From: Candidatus Legionella polyplacis
GTDB taxonomy: Bacteria; Pseudomonadota; Gammaproteobacteria; Legionellales; Legionellaceae
Direction: 5' to 3'
DNA: 64,000 nt
NCBI RefSeq assembly: GCF_037013735.1
Contig: NZ_CP135136.1
Location: 310,001 to 374,000, forward strand
Of the stretch, positions 13,200 through 25,031 are shown one piece after another (within the stretch, counting starts at the first letter, position 1; each line of letters starts with the position of its first letter). The notes beneath the pieces are model-generated. The model was given only the letters and a program-made list of their open reading frames with translations, had not been told where the DNA came from and ran no database searches. A program made the translations under genes and the position numbers.

Positions 13200-13291
13200 T
13201 AACATAAAATTATATAAAAAATATTTCGTTATAAAAGAATATGTATAAAGAAGTAAATAAAATAATAAATTATTTTCAATAAATGTACATT

Positions 13292-14638
13292 TTACTTTCC
13301 TATACAAAAATTAGAAAAAATTTCTTCTAATAAATCATTCGAAGAAAATTCCCCAGTAATTTCTCCTAAATATTGATGAGCTAATTTTAAATCTTCAGCT
13401 AATAATTCATCTAACTGACAAGAAATTATCTTCTTCTTACTAAATAACAAAAAACTATATGCCTTATCTAAGGCATTTTTATGTCTTTTTTTAATTAAAA
13501 TTTTTTCATCTATTGACTGCTGAATATTATTAAAAAATAATTCTCTTATAAAATCTTGAATAAGATCTATTCCCATTTTTTTTTTAGCAGAGATATAAAC
13601 AATATTCGAGCACCTTTTCGGTGTAATATTTAAAATATCAATTTTATTAAAAATAATAAGAATAGGTATATTTTTTAATGAAAATTTATTAAGTATTTTA
13701 TTCGATTTAATTTTTTGTAAAGATTCTATAGAATCAATAACAAAAAAAATACAGTCAGCATAAGAAGCTTCTCTTTTTGCCAATCTAATTCCTTCTTTTT
13801 CAATAATTCCTGATTTCTTTCTTAAACCAGCAGTATCTACTAAATGCAAAAGAAAATTATCTAAAAAAATATCTGTTCTAATAAGATCTCTAGTAGTACC
13901 AGGTATACTAGTTACCATAGAAATTTGTTTATTAGACAAAGTATTAATTAAAGTGGATTTTCCAACATTAGTATTTCCTAAAATAACAATTTTTAAACCT
14001 TCAACATATTTTTTTCCTTGTACAGTATTTTTTTTAATTTTTTCAAACAAAAACAAAATATCGTTTATTTTATTTAATATTTTCTTTTGATTTAAATTAA
14101 ACACTTCTTCAGCAAAATCAATAAATGCCTCAATAGAAATACGAAGATTAACAATTTTCTTATTAAGAAATTTAATCATCTTACCAAAATTACCACATAA
14201 TAAACGCATAGACATATTTAAACTTATTTTAGATGTAGATTGAATAATATCAGAAATTGCTTCTGCTTGAGTTAAATCAATTTTTCCATTAATAAAAGCT
14301 CTTTTAGAAAATTCCCCAGGAAAAGCCAATCTAGCACCATAATAAATACATTCCTCTAATAAAATATCTAATATAATTGGAGAACCATGCAAATGAAACT
14401 CAATCACATCCTCCCCTGTGAAAGACTTTGGAGCCTTGAAATAAGTAATTAATCCTTTATCTAAAATTTTCTTATCTCTACCAGTAAATAAACAAAAATG
14501 GCATTTTCTTGGAATCAAGAACTCAGCATTGCTAATTTTCAACGCAATAGAATATGAAGAACTACCTGACAAACGAACAATACCTACCGCGCCTCTCCCT
14601 ATTGGAGTAATTACAGAAACTATAGTATCTAAAATCAT
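13292..14638 (-). CDS. mnmE: tRNA uridine-5-carboxymethylaminomethyl modification GTPase
   Basis: MnmE works with MnmG to install cmnm5 on the wobble uridine of several tRNAs. The N-terminal folate-binding domain begins DTIVSVITPIGRGAVGIVRLSG and contains FTGEDVIEFHLHG. The inserted G domain has G1 GNTNVGKST (about residue 221), SIPGTTRDL, DTAGLRKKSG and FNKID. The protein ends with CIGK, the essential C-terminal Cys motif (residues 445-448). The 448-residue length is normal. It lies downstream of yidC as in Legionella and many other gammaproteobacteria. Confidence 0.96.
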   Translation of the reverse strand: MILDTIVSVITPIGRGAVGIVRLSGSSSYSIALKISNAEFLIPRKCHFCLFTGRDKKILDKGLITYFKAPKSFTGEDVIEFHLHGSPIILDILLEECIYYGARLAFPGEFSKRAFINGKIDLTQAEAISDIIQSTSKISLNMSMRLLCGNFGKMIKFLNKKIVNLRISIEAFIDFAEEVFNLNQKKILNKINDILFLFEKIKKNTVQGKKYVEGLKIVILGNTNVGKSTLINTLSNKQISMVTSIPGTTRDLIRTDIFLDNFLLHLVDTAGLRKKSGIIEKEGIRLAKREASYADCIFFVIDSIESLQKIKSNKILNKFSLKNIPILIIFNKIDILNITPKRCSNIVYISAKKKMGIDLIQDFIRELFFNNIQQSIDEKILIKKRHKNALDKAYSFLLFSKKKIISCQLDELLAEDLKLAHQYLGEITGEFSSNDLLEEIFSNFCIGK

Positions 14639-14695
14639 TTAAAAAAAAACTGTATTTACCAAAATTTAAAATTTAAAATAACTATAAAAATAGTC

Positions 14696-16396
14696 TTATC
14701 CATATCTTTTTAAAAAAATCCATTGTTGAACTATAGAAATCATGTTATTAACACTCCAATACAATAATAAACCTGATGGAAAATTCCAAAATAAAACAGT
14801 AAACAAAATTGGAAAAAAAATAATCATCATATTTTGCATAAAATCTTCTTGGGAAGAAGAATTCAATTTTTGTTGAAATAACATTGTTAAACCCATAATT
14901 ATAGATAGTATATGATAAGGATCTGCAACACTTAAATCCTTTATCCAAAAAATAAAATTAGCTTGTCTAAACTCTATACTCTCTAATAAAACCCAATAAA
15001 GAGCAATAAACACTGGAACTTGTATTAAAATGGGTAAACAACTACTAAAAGGATTTATTTTTTCTTGACGATACAAATCTATAGTTAATTTATTTATTTT
15101 ATTCTTATCATCACCATAAAAATCACGTAAAGATTTAAGTTTTGGTTGTAATTTCTTCATAGAAGACATAGATTTATAACTTGTCATAGATAAACGATAA
15201 AACAATAATTTTATTAAAATTGTTGTTAAAACAATAGACCATCCCCAATTACCTGTAATAGTATTTATTAATTTCATTAAACTAAATAGTAAAGAAGATA
15301 AAAACCAGAACCAACCATAATCGATTGTTAAATTCAATGCAGGAGAAATATTTTTTAACACACTTGCTATTTTAGGTCCTATATATAATTTAAAAGAAAT
15401 TATCTTATTCCTTTTAGGAATAACAATTAAATTTTTTGAAATAATTCCAATAACATGAATATTACTTCTATTAATTACCTTAGTATAAATAAAACTATCA
15501 CTACTCCTATTTGTTAAATTTTTAGATAATGATTTACTATGAAATATCCAAGCATTTAAAAAATAATGTTGTTGCATAGCAATCCATCCATTAAAAAACT
15601 TTTCTACCAAATTATTTTTTTCCATACTTTTAAAACTAATTTTTTTATAAAAATGATGTCCAATATTAGAATAAGAAGCTCCAATATAAGATCCTACATG
15701 AAAAAGATTTGAATACTCTTTTTCAGGTAAAATATTTAACAACTGGGAATTAACATATAATTTTAAAGGATATTCACCAATATTTTTAATCAAATACCTT
15801 ACAGAAATCAAATAACTGTTCTTAACAAAAGAAAAAATCTTTTTTACTTCCAAAAAATGATCTATTTTTGAATACAGAACTACATTAAACATGTTATTTT
15901 TTTTATTTTCTAAATTATAATCAACTCTATTTGAACTAAAATTTAATTTTAACATTTCTAACTTTTTATTACGTAATAAATATAAAAAATTATTTGCAGC
16001 AAAGAAATTATTTTTTTTACAATCCAAAATCTTTACTGAATCTCTACTATTTATTCTTACAGGATATTTTACCAATTCCGCTAATATTATATTTCCATTC
16101 TTTAAACTAATATATAAGTTTAATACACTAGTTTTAATATGTACTAAAGAATATTTTTTCAAAAAATTCAAATAAACAGAACTATATTTGCTTGAATACC
16201 TCAATTTTTTTAGAAAAAATATTTTTTTTTCTTGAATAAAAGAAGAAAAATCTTCATTTTTTTGATCCGTACCAATAAAAGTGCTTTTATTATATGATGA
16301 ATTTGTAAAAAATAAACGATCTTTTTCCCATGCCATCCACAAAAAATATACAACTAGAAAAAAAACCATATACAATAAGATTCGCAAATTGACCAT
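14696..16396 (-). CDS. yidC: membrane protein insertase YidC
   Basis: YidC inserts proteins such as the Fo c subunit into the inner membrane. It has 566 residues with an N-terminal membrane anchor (ILLYMVFFLVVYFLWMAW). A large periplasmic beta domain follows (about 40-350), then the conserved five-helix core with NTITGNWGWSIVLTTILIKL, SSMKKLQPKLKSLR and FSSCLPILIQVPVFIALYWVL. The hydrophilic-groove Arg is in the LIKLLFYRLS region. It follows rnpA with a 156-bp gap where yidD is normally found; yidD is absent. Confidence 0.96.
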   Translation of the reverse strand: MVNLRILLYMVFFLVVYFLWMAWEKDRLFFTNSSYNKSTFIGTDQKNEDFSSFIQEKKIFFLKKLRYSSKYSSVYLNFLKKYSLVHIKTSVLNLYISLKNGNIILAELVKYPVRINSRDSVKILDCKKNNFFAANNFLYLLRNKKLEMLKLNFSSNRVDYNLENKKNNMFNVVLYSKIDHFLEVKKIFSFVKNSYLISVRYLIKNIGEYPLKLYVNSQLLNILPEKEYSNLFHVGSYIGASYSNIGHHFYKKISFKSMEKNNLVEKFFNGWIAMQQHYFLNAWIFHSKSLSKNLTNRSSDSFIYTKVINRSNIHVIGIISKNLIVIPKRNKIISFKLYIGPKIASVLKNISPALNLTIDYGWFWFLSSLLFSLMKLINTITGNWGWSIVLTTILIKLLFYRLSMTSYKSMSSMKKLQPKLKSLRDFYGDDKNKINKLTIDLYRQEKINPFSSCLPILIQVPVFIALYWVLLESIEFRQANFIFWIKDLSVADPYHILSIIMGLTMLFQQKLNSSSQEDFMQNMMIIFFPILFTVLFWNFPSGLLLYWSVNNMISIVQQWIFLKRYG

Positions 16397-16552
16397 AAAA
16401 ATGATTTCCTATCTATTTCACTAATAAATACAAATAAACTAATTAATAATTTAGATTTTCCTACTACTTAATGCAATTTTTTTAAAAAATTTACTATACT
16501 ATAAAGAAATAGTTCTTTTCAATAAAAAAGATTCTTTTCTTCCACTTTTTTT

Positions 16553-16900
16553 TCAAATATTAATTTTCTGAATTTTTTTCCAAACATCATTTAATATATA
16601 AATGACACACTGATTACTTAAGCCAACTATCTTTGCATTTACTAAAATAACTATATCTAAATTATTAATAAAAGTAATTAACCTAAAAGTTTCTTTTATA
16701 AGTCTTTTAATATTATTTCTATTACAAGACTTTTTTATTATTCTTTTAGATAAAACTATTCCAAGTCTACTGGTATCCCCTAATAAATTCTTCCAAAACA
16801 ATAAAATAAAACAAAAAACTACCATTCTTTCTGAATTCCTAAAAACCAATTCAAAATCTTTGGTCTTAAATATTCTTCTACTCTTACCAAAAAAATACAT
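16553..16900 (-). CDS. rnpA: ribonuclease P protein component
   Basis: RnpA is the protein subunit that helps the RNase P RNA bind pre-tRNA 5' leaders. It has 115 residues and starts with RRIFKTKDFELVFRNSERM. The RNA-binding signature is kept as SKRIIKKSCNRNNIKRLIKETFR, and LDIVILVNAKI marks the last conserved strand. It is coupled to rpmH upstream, the usual arrangement next to the chromosome origin. Confidence 0.95.
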   Translation of the reverse strand: MYFFGKSRRIFKTKDFELVFRNSERMVVFCFILLFWKNLLGDTSRLGIVLSKRIIKKSCNRNNIKRLIKETFRLITFINNLDIVILVNAKIVGLSNQCVIYILNDVWKKIQKINI

Positions 16901-16948
16901 AATAATTATTCCTCTATAAGAATAAACTACCTTATATTAAATTTATTA

Positions 16949-17083
16949 TTAAACCGACAACCTTTTTCGCCCTTTCATTCTCCGCCTACTTAATACTAAT
17001 CGACCATTTTTTGTAGACATTCTACATCTAAAACCGTGACACCTTTTTCTTTTTAAATTACTAGGCTGAAAAGTTCTTTTCAT
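16949..17083 (-). CDS. rpmH: 50S ribosomal protein L34
   Basis: L34 has 44 residues when read from [20 protein letters not shown]; this start is universal in the family, so an 18-codon longer reading from 17137 is rejected. The end [12 protein letters not shown] is also typical. It is the first gene of the rpmH-rnpA-yidC-mnmE set, facing away from the origin. Confidence 0.97.
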   Translation of the reverse strand: MKRTFQPSNLKRKRCHGFRCRMSTKNGRLVLSRRRMKGRKRLSV

Positions 17084-17210
17084 AAATATTTTCCAATAAA
17101 ATATACAAAAATAAATAAAAATCAAAGTATTAAACAATATATGTAATTTTTATTAATTAGTCAACAAAATTTAACATAAATTTTTTTAATAAAGATTAAA
17201 TATATACAAG

Positions 17211-17249
17211 TTATGCACAACTTATTCACAATATCAAAAATTATTCACA
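17211..17249 (+). promoter_or_regulatory. cluster of three DnaA boxes
   Basis: TTATGCACA at 17211, TTATTCACA at 17222 and TTATTCACA at 17241 all match the TTATNCACA consensus on the plus strand. Starts are 11 and 19 bases apart, so the boxes face the same helix side only roughly. They should bind the dnaA product encoded 0.8 kb away. Confidence 0.85.
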
Positions 17250-17266
17250 ACAATAAATATAAAATA

Positions 17267-17300
17267 TTATATATGTGTATTTATAAATACACATATATAA
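17267..17300. repeat. 34-bp perfect palindrome inside oriC
   Basis: Two 17-base arms meet without any loop at 17283/17284. Each arm holds the only G/C bases of the stretch (GTG on the left, CAC on the right), so this is not simply an A/T run. It stands between the third and fourth DnaA boxes. It could extrude as a cruciform, bind a dimeric protein, or terminate transcription. Confidence 0.85.
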
Positions 17301-17320
17301 AAATATATTTTTGTTCATAG

Positions 17321-17329
17321 TTATACACA
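17321..17329 (+). promoter_or_regulatory. fourth DnaA box
   Basis: TTATACACA is an exact match to TTATNCACA in the same orientation as the other three boxes. It is 80 bases from the third box and just beyond the 34-bp palindrome. Confidence 0.75.
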
Positions 17330-18015
17330 TAATATAAAAAATATTATCACTTTTAAAATTTTAAAAAAATCGTAGAGACTATACAAAAGTAAAAAAAAAT
17401 TTTTTATATACTAATATTAAGAAATATAATTCTATCTTTTATTAAAGAATTTACTTAAATATATTAAGATCTTTATTCTATGAAAGAATTAATATTCTTT
17501 TTTTTATGTAACATATATATATATATTATTATTTATGTATTGCTTCAAAAAAGAAAATATTGACAATTTCTAAAAATACTAAGATAATTGACTCTAAATA
17601 AAAGTAATAAAAAACCAAAAATATGTAATAAAATAAAAGAAACTTAGAATTAAACATCTAATTTCATAAAAAATTGCTTAATTTTTATTAAAAAATAAGA
17701 AAAATATTTATTCATACAAAAATATGAAAAAAGAATAAAAACAAATATATTTATACTTTAAAAGTATTTGGCAAAATAATAAATTTTAAATTTTTTTGTA
17801 AAATTTTATTAGAAATAAAATATTTTAATTAACTAATATTATTCAATAATAAAATCTTATTAAGATATAAAATAAACAAAAAATATATAAAATCCATTAA
17901 ATTAAAATTTAGAATTTTTATTAAATAAAATTTTATAAATACCAAAAATCCTAAAAAATTAGATGTTTACAGTAAAAAATTTATATTGAAAAAATTATTC
18001 ATATGCTTTAAAAAA

Positions 18016-19380
18016 ATGTTGAACAATAAAAACCAAAAAAATCTATTAATAATATGGAAAAAATGTCTACTTTCTTTAAGAAAAAATTACCCAAAACAAT
18101 TTAACACATGGATTAAACCAATACAAATAGAAGATAAAAAAAATCATATTAATTTATTGGTACCCAATCAATTTGTAAAAAATGAAATCAAAGAAAATTT
18201 TTTCTCAGAAATAAAAAAAACAATAAAATACTTGAGCAATAACAAAATTAACGTTATCTATTTAAAAATAGGAACTAAAAAAATTAACGATTCTATAAAA
18301 AAAAAAAAATTATTTAAATATAAAAAAAAAATATTTAATTCCTTTAGTTATCTTAATAATTTTAATAAAAAATTTACTTTTACTAACTTTATTGAAGGAA
18401 GTTCCAATTTTCTAGCAAAATCGATAGCTATGAAAGTATCTATGTTACCAGGCAAAAAATATAATCCATTGTTAATCTACGGAAAAACAGGATTAGGTAA
18501 AACTCATTTAATTCATTCCATAGGTAACAAAATACTAAAAAATAATCCTGAATATAAAATATTATATTTACATTCAGAAAATTTTGTATTTAATATGATT
18601 AAATCAATAAAAGAAAAAAGCATTATTGAATTTAAAAACTTTTATAGATCTTTAAATGGATTATTCTTAGAAGATATTCAATTTTTTGCAAACAAAAAAT
18701 ATTCTCAAAATGAATTCTTTCACACTTTTAACACTTTATTAGAACAACAACAACAAGTAGTTTTAACTTCTAATCTTTCTCCCAAAATAATTACTGGGTT
18801 AACAGAACAATTAAAATCAAAATTAAATTACGGTTTAACCGTAAAAATTGAACCACCAAATTTTAATACACGTATCTTAATATTGATTGAAAAAGCAAAA
18901 CAATTAAATATAAATTTACCTAAAAAAGTAATATACTTTATAGCAAATCACATTAATTCTAATGTATTAGAATTAGAAGAAGCACTGAAAAATATTGCTG
19001 AAAATTCTATTTTTACTAAAAAAAAAATAGATATAAAATTAACTAAAAATAGTTTAAGAAATCTTATTACCATAAGAAAGAAATCTGTAGATACTGACAG
19101 TATTAAAAAAGCAGTAATGAAATACTATAATATACAAACAAAAGAATTTTTATCTCAAAAACGATACGCTCATTTAGTAAGATCTAGGCAAATGGCAATA
19201 CTATTAATTAGAAAACTAACAAATCTAAGTTTCAATAATATTAGTACAATTTTTAATAAAAAAAATCATACAACAGCATTGTATTCTTACAAAAAAATGA
19301 GGAAATTAATACAATTAAATAATAATCTTTTAAGAGATTACAAAAAAATACTTGAAATAATATTTTCAAAATATAATTAA
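18016..19380 (+). CDS. dnaA: chromosomal replication initiator DnaA
   Basis: DnaA binds the boxes at oriC and opens the duplex. Read from the ATG at 18016 it has 454 residues; an in-frame TTG at 17986 would add ten residues and has no supporting signal. Domain I is WKKCLLSLRKNYPKQFNTWI. The AAA+ core has GKTGLGKTH (about residue 156), GLFLEDIQFFANKKYSQNEF (Walker B) and LTSNLSP (sensor I). Domain IV contains SQKRYAHLVRSRQMAILLIR and the DnaA signature KNHTTALYSYKKM. Domain II is a poly-Lys linker. The gene is very A-rich, like genes left of the origin rather than those to the right. Confidence 0.97.
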   Translation: MLNNKNQKNLLIIWKKCLLSLRKNYPKQFNTWIKPIQIEDKKNHINLLVPNQFVKNEIKENFFSEIKKTIKYLSNNKINVIYLKIGTKKINDSIKKKKLFKYKKKIFNSFSYLNNFNKKFTFTNFIEGSSNFLAKSIAMKVSMLPGKKYNPLLIYGKTGLGKTHLIHSIGNKILKNNPEYKILYLHSENFVFNMIKSIKEKSIIEFKNFYRSLNGLFLEDIQFFANKKYSQNEFFHTFNTLLEQQQQVVLTSNLSPKIITGLTEQLKSKLNYGLTVKIEPPNFNTRILILIEKAKQLNINLPKKVIYFIANHINSNVLELEEALKNIAENSIFTKKKIDIKLTKNSLRNLITIRKKSVDTDSIKKAVMKYYNIQTKEFLSQKRYAHLVRSRQMAILLIRKLTNLSFNNISTIFNKKNHTTALYSYKKMRKLIQLNNNLLRDYKKILEIIFSKYN

Positions 19381-19387
19381 CAATTTA

Positions 19388-20530
19388 ATGAAAAAGAAAA
19401 ATATAATTTTTTATATAAAAATATCTAAAAAAACTTTTTTAAATGCTTTATCAATAGTTTTAGGAGCCATAGATAAAAAAAATAATACATTAACAATATT
19501 AGATAATGTTTTAATTGATTCTAAAAAAGATAAAATAGTCTTATCTGCTACAAATTTAGAAATTAAAATTACAACATATATTGTATGTAACAAAAATATG
19601 GAAAATCAAATTAAAATTCCTGGAACAATTACTATTCCAGGAAAAAAATTGTTCCATATATTAAAATTATTGGATTTAAACGATATTCCATCAATTATTG
19701 CAATTAAAAATTCTGCATTAATTAAAACCAATAATAGTAAATTCTTACTCAATACTTTATCTTATAAAAACTATCCAATTAGTGAATTTAAAAATCCAAC
19801 TATTAAAATAATGATAAAATCTTATGATATTGTTAATTTATTTCAATTTACTTATTTTATCATACCAAAAAGTGATTCAAGAATATACTTAAATGGATTA
19901 TTATTAGATTTTACAAAAGGACAAATAACATCAGTTTCTACTGATGGTTACAGAATGGCTATAAAGAAATTCTTTTATGAAAAAATTAATTTTAGTTCCC
20001 AATTTTTATTGCCTAAAAAAGGTGTACAAGAAATACTTAAACTATTGTCTAATACAGAAAATACAGATCTTATTATCTCTGGGAATGAAAATTATTTGCA
20101 ATTTTCCACAAAATTATATAGTATCGAATTAAAACTAATAAAAGCAAAATTTCCTTCATATCAAAAAATCATTCCTACACATCAAGATAAGATTATTCTT
20201 ATAGATCGAGATAAATTTAAACGAGCATTAAAAAGAATTTCAATACTAACTAATGAAAAATCAAAAGCTATTTTATTGCATATAAAACCCTCTGTATTAA
20301 TTTTAACAAGTACTAATAAAGAACAAGAAAATGCTATAGAATTATTAAACGCGGATACAAAAGGAAAAGAAATCAAAATAGGTGTAAATGTAGATTATTT
20401 ATTAGAAATTTTAAACATATTACCAAAAGGATTAGTTAAATTATCAATGCAATCTTCAGATAGTAGTATTTTAATACAAATAAATAATAATAATAACTAT
20501 AAATACATAGTAATGCCTATGAAAATATAG
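19388..20530 (+). CDS. dnaN: DNA polymerase III sliding clamp (beta subunit)
   Basis: DnaN is the ring-shaped processivity clamp. It has 380 residues in three clamp domains. Recognisable parts are KTFLNALSIVLGAIDKKNN, IPGKKLFHILKLL, the SVSTDGYRMAIKK strand, LLPKKGVQEILKLL, and the C-terminal YIVMPMKI, whose last strand ends in the usual PM.. form. It begins 7 bp after dnaA and is probably co-transcribed. recF, which normally follows, is missing; a 124-bp AT-rich spacer separates dnaN from gyrB. Confidence 0.96.
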   Translation: MKKKNIIFYIKISKKTFLNALSIVLGAIDKKNNTLTILDNVLIDSKKDKIVLSATNLEIKITTYIVCNKNMENQIKIPGTITIPGKKLFHILKLLDLNDIPSIIAIKNSALIKTNNSKFLLNTLSYKNYPISEFKNPTIKIMIKSYDIVNLFQFTYFIIPKSDSRIYLNGLLLDFTKGQITSVSTDGYRMAIKKFFYEKINFSSQFLLPKKGVQEILKLLSNTENTDLIISGNENYLQFSTKLYSIELKLIKAKFPSYQKIIPTHQDKIILIDRDKFKRALKRISILTNEKSKAILLHIKPSVLILTSTNKEQENAIELLNADTKGKEIKIGVNVDYLLEILNILPKGLVKLSMQSSDSSILIQINNNNNYKYIVMPMKI

Positions 20531-20621
20531 GAATATTATTTTCTATATTCTTATTAAATTCTGTTATCATGTAATAATGAATTTTTTATTTAATTAGTTT
20601 ATTATATAAAATTTAAAATAA

Positions 20622-23069
<2,448 letters not shown>

Positions 23070-23101
23070 TATTTTTTTTACATTTTTCAATTAATGAAAA
23101 A

Positions 23102-23226
23102 CGGTAATTTTATAAATATAAATAAATCTACGGCGAGTGATATTATAAATTCCGACAGGTCTGGAAGGAAGCATCGGTAGTAATTAATTCGGGTGTACGA
23201 ATAGAATATATTTTATAAAATTACCG
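23102..23226 (+). ncRNA. ffs: 4.5S RNA of the signal recognition particle
   Basis: About 125 bases fold into a long hairpin. The ends CGGTAATTTTATA (23102-23114) and TATAAAATTACCG (23214-23226) are perfect complements. The apical part holds the invariant Ffh-binding core GGTCTGGAAGGAAGCA (23158-23173) with the GGAA tetraloop, flanked by CCGA/TCGG pairs. It has the size of the small bacterial SRP RNA without an Alu domain and lies between gyrB and dnaX. Exact ends are estimated from the pairing. Confidence 0.9.
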
Positions 23227-23277
23227 AAAGTAAAAAAATTATTAATTATTATTATTTTAATACAATATTTTTTATAC

Positions 23278-24390
23278 ATGAATTATATTACATTAGCTAT
23301 AAAATGGAGACCTCGTAGTTTTTCAGAACTAAAAGGTCAAGAATCTACAGTACATATTTTATGTAATTCTATATTAAATAATAGAATACATCATTCTTAT
23401 ATTTTTAGTGGTGAAAGAGGAATTGGAAAAACAAGTATAGCTAGAATTTTTTCAAAATCTTTAAATTGTGTAAAAGGAATTACAATTGATCCGTGTCAGA
23501 AATGTGATATTTGTAAAAATATTGATAATGGATGTTTTATAGATCTTATTGAAATAGATGGTGCTTCTAAAACAAAAGTTGAAGATATAAAAGATATTTT
23601 GGATAATGTTTATTGCTTACCTTGTCAAGGAAGATTTAGAATCTATTTAATTGATGAAGTACATATGTTATCCCAGCATAGCTTTAATGCTTTATTAAAA
23701 ATATTAGAAGAACCTCCTTCTCATGTAAAATTTTTATTAGCTACTACAAATTTACAAAAAATACCATGTACAGTTTTATCTAGATGTTTACATTTTGAGC
23801 TTCAGCCTTTTTCTATAGAACTGATTAAAGAACATTTAAAATTTGTAATGGAAAATGAAAAATTTTTTTATGAAGAAAAAGCATTATGCTTTTTAGCTAA
23901 ATTATCTAAAGGAAGTATGAGAGATGCTTTGAATTTATTAGATAAAAGTATTAATATTTGTAAAAATAATTATTTAAGTTTGGATAATATCAAATATTTT
24001 ATTAAAATTGGTAAAAAAAACTATGCATTGAAAATTTTAGAATGTTTAGCCAATAATGAAATTAAATCTTTAATTTTGATTATGGAAGATGCTGTTAAAA
24101 ATAACAGTTGTTATTCTTATATTTTAGAAAAAATATTAATTTATTTACATAAAATAACAATTTTACAGTTTTTTCCGAAATGGAAATGTATTCAAAATTT
24201 TCATTTATCTTTTAATAAATCAATACAATTAATAGCCAATAAAATTCCATCGCAATATGTTCAGTTGTTATATCGCATTTGTTTAAAACATTATAAAGAT
24301 ATAGACTTTGCTCCTATTCCTAGTATAGGATTTGAAATGATTATATTTCGTATGTTAAATATTCAACAAAAGTTTATTAAAAATAATTGA
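23278..24390 (+). CDS. dnaX: DNA polymerase III clamp-loader subunit (gamma-type DnaX)
   Basis: DnaX loads the DnaN clamp. The AAA+ part is complete: MNYITLAIKWRPRSFSEL, Walker A GERGIGKTS (residues 45-53), four zinc cysteines (C64, C73, C76, C79), the YLIDEVHMLSQHSFNALLK Walker B region and the TTNLQKIPCTVLSRC sensor and Arg-finger region. The protein stops at 370, just after the oligomerisation domain III. The tau-specific domains IV and V, which bind DnaB helicase and polymerase alpha, are therefore not encoded. No in-frame continuation is visible after the stop. Only a gamma-like product can be made. Confidence 0.94.
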   Translation: MNYITLAIKWRPRSFSELKGQESTVHILCNSILNNRIHHSYIFSGERGIGKTSIARIFSKSLNCVKGITIDPCQKCDICKNIDNGCFIDLIEIDGASKTKVEDIKDILDNVYCLPCQGRFRIYLIDEVHMLSQHSFNALLKILEEPPSHVKFLLATTNLQKIPCTVLSRCLHFELQPFSIELIKEHLKFVMENEKFFYEEKALCFLAKLSKGSMRDALNLLDKSINICKNNYLSLDNIKYFIKIGKKNYALKILECLANNEIKSLILIMEDAVKNNSCYSYILEKILIYLHKITILQFFPKWKCIQNFHLSFNKSIQLIANKIPSQYVQLLYRICLKHYKDIDFAPIPSIGFEMIIFRMLNIQQKFIKNN

Positions 24391-24576
24391 TTTTTTAATA
24401 ATTTTTTTAAAATAATTAAATTTGTACAGTTTTTTAGAAAAATATTTGTAATTTAATATATTTTCTAGAAAAAATATTTATTTAGTTTTAATTGAAAATG
24501 ATTTGATTTAGAAATAATATTGTTAAATATTAAAAATTATTTAGTAATTAAATTTTAAAAAATTTAGGAGTTTTAG

Positions 24577-24909
24577 ATGAATATTAATCAAAACTTTAGT
24601 AAATTAATAGAAGAAGCAAAAAAAATTCAGGAAAAAGTGCAAGATACTCAACAACAGTTATCCAATGTAATAGTAGAAGGAAAATCAGGGGGGGGATTAG
24701 TAATAATAAAAATGGATGGTAATCATGAAGTGAGAAATGGATGGGTAAAGATTGATCCTACTTTGATTGATAACATTAGTATGTTAGAGGATTTAGTAGC
24801 TGCAGCAATAAATGATGCTAAAAGAAAGATAGAAAAAATATCTAAGGAAAAAATGAATAAATTAACTACAGGATTTGAAATTCCTATAGATTTAATGAAA
24901 AATTCTTGA
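24577..24909 (+). CDS. ybaB: YbaB/EbfC family nucleoid-associated protein
   Basis: This is a small DNA-binding dimer, 110 residues, usually encoded between dnaX and recR. Recognisable features are [20 protein letters not shown] (helix), [20 protein letters not shown] and the helix [16 protein letters not shown]. An AGGAG ribosome binding site precedes the ATG at 8 bases. recR, normally next, is absent. Confidence 0.93.
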   Translation: MNINQNFSKLIEEAKKIQEKVQDTQQQLSNVIVEGKSGGGLVIIKMDGNHEVRNGWVKIDPTLIDNISMLEDLVAAAINDAKRKIEKISKEKMNKLTTGFEIPIDLMKNS

Positions 24910-25031
24910 TAATAAAAATATTTTTTTTAATTGAAGTTTCAATTAAAAAAAATTAAATTAGAGAGAGTATGTTTATTTATAATATAATTATATTTTTTAA
25001 ATTAGTTTTTAATTTTTAAAATTTTTTGTTT

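Larger units (their letters stand above)
17084..18015. other. putative chromosome replication origin (oriC) region
   Basis: This is a spacer of about 930 bases with no gene, between rpmH and dnaA, the classic place for oriC. Four 9-mers matching the DnaA box TTATNCACA, all in the same orientation, are at 17211-17219, 17222-17230, 17241-17249 and 17321-17329. A 34-bp perfect palindrome lies between the third and fourth box. The remaining 650 bases up to dnaA are almost only A/T and would melt easily, as a duplex-unwinding element should. The rest of the dnaA leader, including the dnaA promoter, must also be here. I see no other coding signal. Confidence 0.85.

Noticed and set aside
14748-14948. 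second frame (66 residues) inside yidC
   Set aside because: It is an out-of-frame reading of the conserved C-terminal membrane core of YidC.
20102-20110. TTTTCCACA, a DnaA-box-like 9-mer within dnaN
   Set aside because: It is a single copy in coding sequence with no neighbours; not evidence for a second origin despite the nearby skew change.
24391-24576. possible tau-type continuation of dnaX after its stop
   Set aside because: The bases after the stop are AT-rich spacer with further stops in all frames and no tau-like text.
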